The notes beneath the pieces were generated by a model. It had not been told where the DNA came from, made no database searches, and saw only the letters and a list, made by a program, of their open reading frames with translations. The position numbers and the translations under genes are program-made. A DNA stretch of 64,000 nt from Paenibacillus tianjinensis (GTDB taxonomy: Bacteria > Bacillota > Bacilli > Paenibacillales > Paenibacillaceae), in NCBI RefSeq assembly GCF_017086365.1, contig NZ_CP070969.1, positions 1,178,001 to 1,242,000 of the forward strand. Direction: 5' to 3'. This document shows positions 62,173-64,000 of this stretch, piece by piece; the stretch's first letter is position 1, and the number at the start of each line of letters is the position of its first letter.

Positions 62173-62883
62173 GTGGATAACAGCAATAAACTGGCAGTAT
62201 TTTTTGATCTGGATGATACGCTGTACGACCATTTGGTGCCGTTCCGTGAAGCGGTGCGCGAGGTGCTGACGCCGGATGAGAGCGATTTGAATTATGCGGA
62301 TTTATTCTATACCGTAAGGCATCACAGCGATCTGCTCTGGCCGAAGTATCTGCAAGGCGAGCTTGAGCTGGAGGAGACCCGGGTGCTGCGGCTGGAGCTG
62401 GCTTTTGCCGAATATGGGCTTGAGCTTAACCGCAGGCAGGCGGAGCAGGTTCAGGCAGCTTACATAGGCCGGCAGTACACGATAGAAATGATTGACGGGG
62501 TAGAAGCGCAATTGCGGCGGTTCATTGCCTTAGGACACAAGGTCGGGATCATTACGAACGGGCCGGAGGAGCATCAGATGAACAAGCTGCGCGGCCTCGG
62601 CATCGACAAGCTGATTCCGCAGGAGATGATCTTCATCTCGGATGCTGTCGGACTGGCGAAGCCGGACCCGGCGATCTTCAAGCATGTTAACCGGGTAACA
62701 GGGACAACCGCTGACAACTCACTGTATGTCGGGGATACCTGGGATAATGATGTGGTCGGCGCACTGTCGGCGGGCTGGAAGGTGTGCTGGTACAATCCCC
62801 GCGGTAGACAGCCCCGTACAGAGCATGTTCCGAGCTATACTTTTACGAATTACAAGGAATTTAGTGAGCTACCTCTGATCTGA
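62173..62883 (+). CDS. HAD family hydrolase (YjjG/YfnB-like)
   Basis: This is a HAD phosphatase of about 236 residues with a helical C1 cap. Motif I is FFDLDDTLYDH, motif II ITNGPEEHQ, the lysine is in GLAKPDPAIF, and motif IV is YVGDTWDNDVVGA. Relatives such as YjjG dephosphorylate nucleotides or other small phosphates. I prefer GTG 62173, seven bases after AAGGGG; an in-frame ATG at 62146 overlaps the previous stop but has no ribosome binding site. Confidence 0.9.
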   Translation: MDNSNKLAVFFDLDDTLYDHLVPFREAVREVLTPDESDLNYADLFYTVRHHSDLLWPKYLQGELELEETRVLRLELAFAEYGLELNRRQAEQVQAAYIGRQYTIEMIDGVEAQLRRFIALGHKVGIITNGPEEHQMNKLRGLGIDKLIPQEMIFISDAVGLAKPDPAIFKHVNRVTGTTADNSLYVGDTWDNDVVGALSAGWKVCWYNPRGRQPRTEHVPSYTFTNYKEFSELPLI

Positions 62884-62906
62884 GGAAAGTTTGCAGTAAA
62901 ATACAT

Positions 62907-62939
62907 AAAAGCGGCGGAGCCTCAGCTCTGCCGCTTTTT
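62907..62939. terminator. Bidirectional terminator
   Basis: AAAAGCGGC and GAGC pair with GCTC and GCCGCTTTTT. It separates the convergent HAD and apbE genes. Confidence 0.9.
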
Positions 62940-62962
62940 GTTGCCCTCATGGGCAATCCTGT

Positions 62963-64000
62963 TTAATTCGCGAAGGTATACGTAGGGTCGGTCAGGATAA
63001 GTCTGTCCTTGAGGCCTGAAGTGGCGTAGATTTTGTTGTCATCGGTGATGAAGAACGCATCTACTTTTTCCGGCAGGGATTCAAGATATTTCATGCCCTC
63101 TTCCAGGCCCATCAGGAATACGCCGGTAGACAAAGCATCCGCATCTGTTGCATTCGGGCTCATGATGGTGATGCTCTTCAGCCCGTTCTGGGACGGGAAG
63201 CCGGTACGCGGATCAAGAATATGGTGGTAACGTACCCCATCCTGCATGAAGAAGCGCTCATATACTCCGGAAGCATCGATAACTTCATCGGAAATTTTGA
63301 TCGTGCCCAGCTGTGTGCCGCGGCTTTGATCAGGGTCCTGGAGACCGATATTCCATGGAGAGCCGTTCGGCTTGTTGCCGAGTGCAATAATACTGCTGCC
63401 GCCGAGATTAATCATCGCGCTGTCCAGGCCCTGCTCCTTCAAATATTCAGCAATCCGGTCAGCGGCATAACCTTTGCCGATCCCGCCCATATCCAGCACC
63501 ATGCCTTCTTTGGCGAGCTTGACCGTCTTCGCAGCCTCATCAATAATAACATCCTTATAATTGGTCAGGCTTTTGGCTTCATCGATGTCGGCCTGGTCAG
63601 GCACATGTTCTCCGCCTTCGCCGATCGCCCACAGATCCACCAGCGGTCCGATCGTCGGATCAAACAGCCCGTCCATTTCCTCGGCATATTTAAGAGATTG
63701 TTTGACCACATCCAGCGTTTCATCGGATACAGCAACAGCTTCCTTGCCGGCTGCCTGATTGACGGCATACAGCTCACCGTCTTCTTTGGTACGGCTGAAC
63801 TCAGTATCCATACGTTCCAGCATCTGCTGAATATCATCCATATTTTGTTGAGTTGCTTTATCGCCGAACACCTTAATGTTAACGACAGTATCATAGATAT
63901 AAAAAGTCTGCGACAGGGCCTTGGTTCCGCCTTCTTCTGATACGGTTGCGCCTCCGGAGTTCTCATTCGCAGCCGTATTACTGCTGTTGTCGTCTCCTTT
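62963..64000 (-). CDS. apbE: FAD:protein FMN transferase ApbE (partial at window end)
   Basis: ApbE attaches FMN covalently to threonines of membrane flavoproteins outside the cytoplasm. The frame is open to base 64000, so the N-terminus, probably a lipoprotein signal, is off the window; a Ser/Asn/Gly-rich linker is visible first. Family motifs are DTVVNIKVFG, LDMGGIGKGYAADRIAEYL, AMINLGGSSIIALG and HHILDPRTGFPSQNGLKSITIM, with the Mg2+ ligand Asp in NATDADALST. The available 345 residues cover nearly the whole domain. Confidence 0.92.
   Translation of the reverse strand, partial: KGDDNSSNTAANENSGGATVSEEGGTKALSQTFYIYDTVVNIKVFGDKATQQNMDDIQQMLERMDTEFSRTKEDGELYAVNQAAGKEAVAVSDETLDVVKQSLKYAEEMDGLFDPTIGPLVDLWAIGEGGEHVPDQADIDEAKSLTNYKDVIIDEAAKTVKLAKEGMVLDMGGIGKGYAADRIAEYLKEQGLDSAMINLGGSSIIALGNKPNGSPWNIGLQDPDQSRGTQLGTIKISDEVIDASGVYERFFMQDGVRYHHILDPRTGFPSQNGLKSITIMSPNATDADALSTGVFLMGLEEGMKYLESLPEKVDAFFITDDNKIYATSGLKDRLILTDPTYTFAN

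Overview
The window looks like a chromosome segment of a Gram-positive Bacillota, most probably a Paenibacillus. I base this on protein family resemblance, strong AGGAGG-type ribosome binding sites, lipobox lipoproteins, sigma-A promoters with 17-nt spacers, a preQ1 riboswitch on a queuosine-precursor transporter, and many short palindromic intergenic repeats. This is inference from reading; I ran no database search. I saw no rRNA, tRNA, CRISPR array or prophage.

Layout. 0-8.4 kb: the end of transketolase, ppnP, an IS3/IS150-group element sitting in the loop of a bidirectional terminator, a GNAT, a secreted M14 peptidase, a 3-hydroxyisobutyrate dehydrogenase-type enzyme, pgi, a YigZ-family protein and a TetR regulator. 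8.5-12.9 kb: yjbQ and a sulfate importer (cysT-cysW-cysA-sbp). 12.9-14.6 kb: a 51-bp hairpin repeat array interrupted by an IS256-family element. 14.8-23.1 kb: a nonsense-disrupted PhnP-like hydrolase, then sulfur and methyl-cycle genes: an SDR, luxS, and metQ - aminotransferase - metN - metI - GldA-type dehydrogenase - mtnN. 23.3-32 kb: GNAT, ABC exporters, a Cof-type phosphatase, an EamA transporter, a YdjM-like membrane protein and lipoate ligase.

32.3-36.6 kb and 46-50 kb hold two halves of the late cobalamin pathway (cobD, cbiZ, cbiB, a CobC-like phosphatase; cobT, cobU, cobS, cobQ). Between them lie a 9-bp minisatellite, an MFS pump with a divergent TetR gene around a 28-bp perfect palindrome, a glycoside hydrolase and AraC regulator each broken by one in-frame stop, and a MocR regulator - D-Ala-D-Ala ligase - aminotransferase operon resembling ddlR-ddl.

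50-64 kb: a chemoreceptor, a preQ1-I riboswitch with a YhhQ-type transporter, an M24 peptidase, a beta-lactamase-fold hydrolase, an SDR, a GNAT, an HxlR regulator, a YqkE-like small protein, an rtcB RNA ligase plus AAA ATPase pair behind a leader with short ORFs and an intrinsic terminator, a YfcE-type phosphoesterase, a GNAT, a HAD phosphatase and a partial apbE.

The strongest candidates for undescribed biology are the rtcB-AAA unit with its attenuator-like leader, and the methionine operon that joins a transporter, an aminotransferase, an oxoacid reductase-like enzyme and a nucleosidase.
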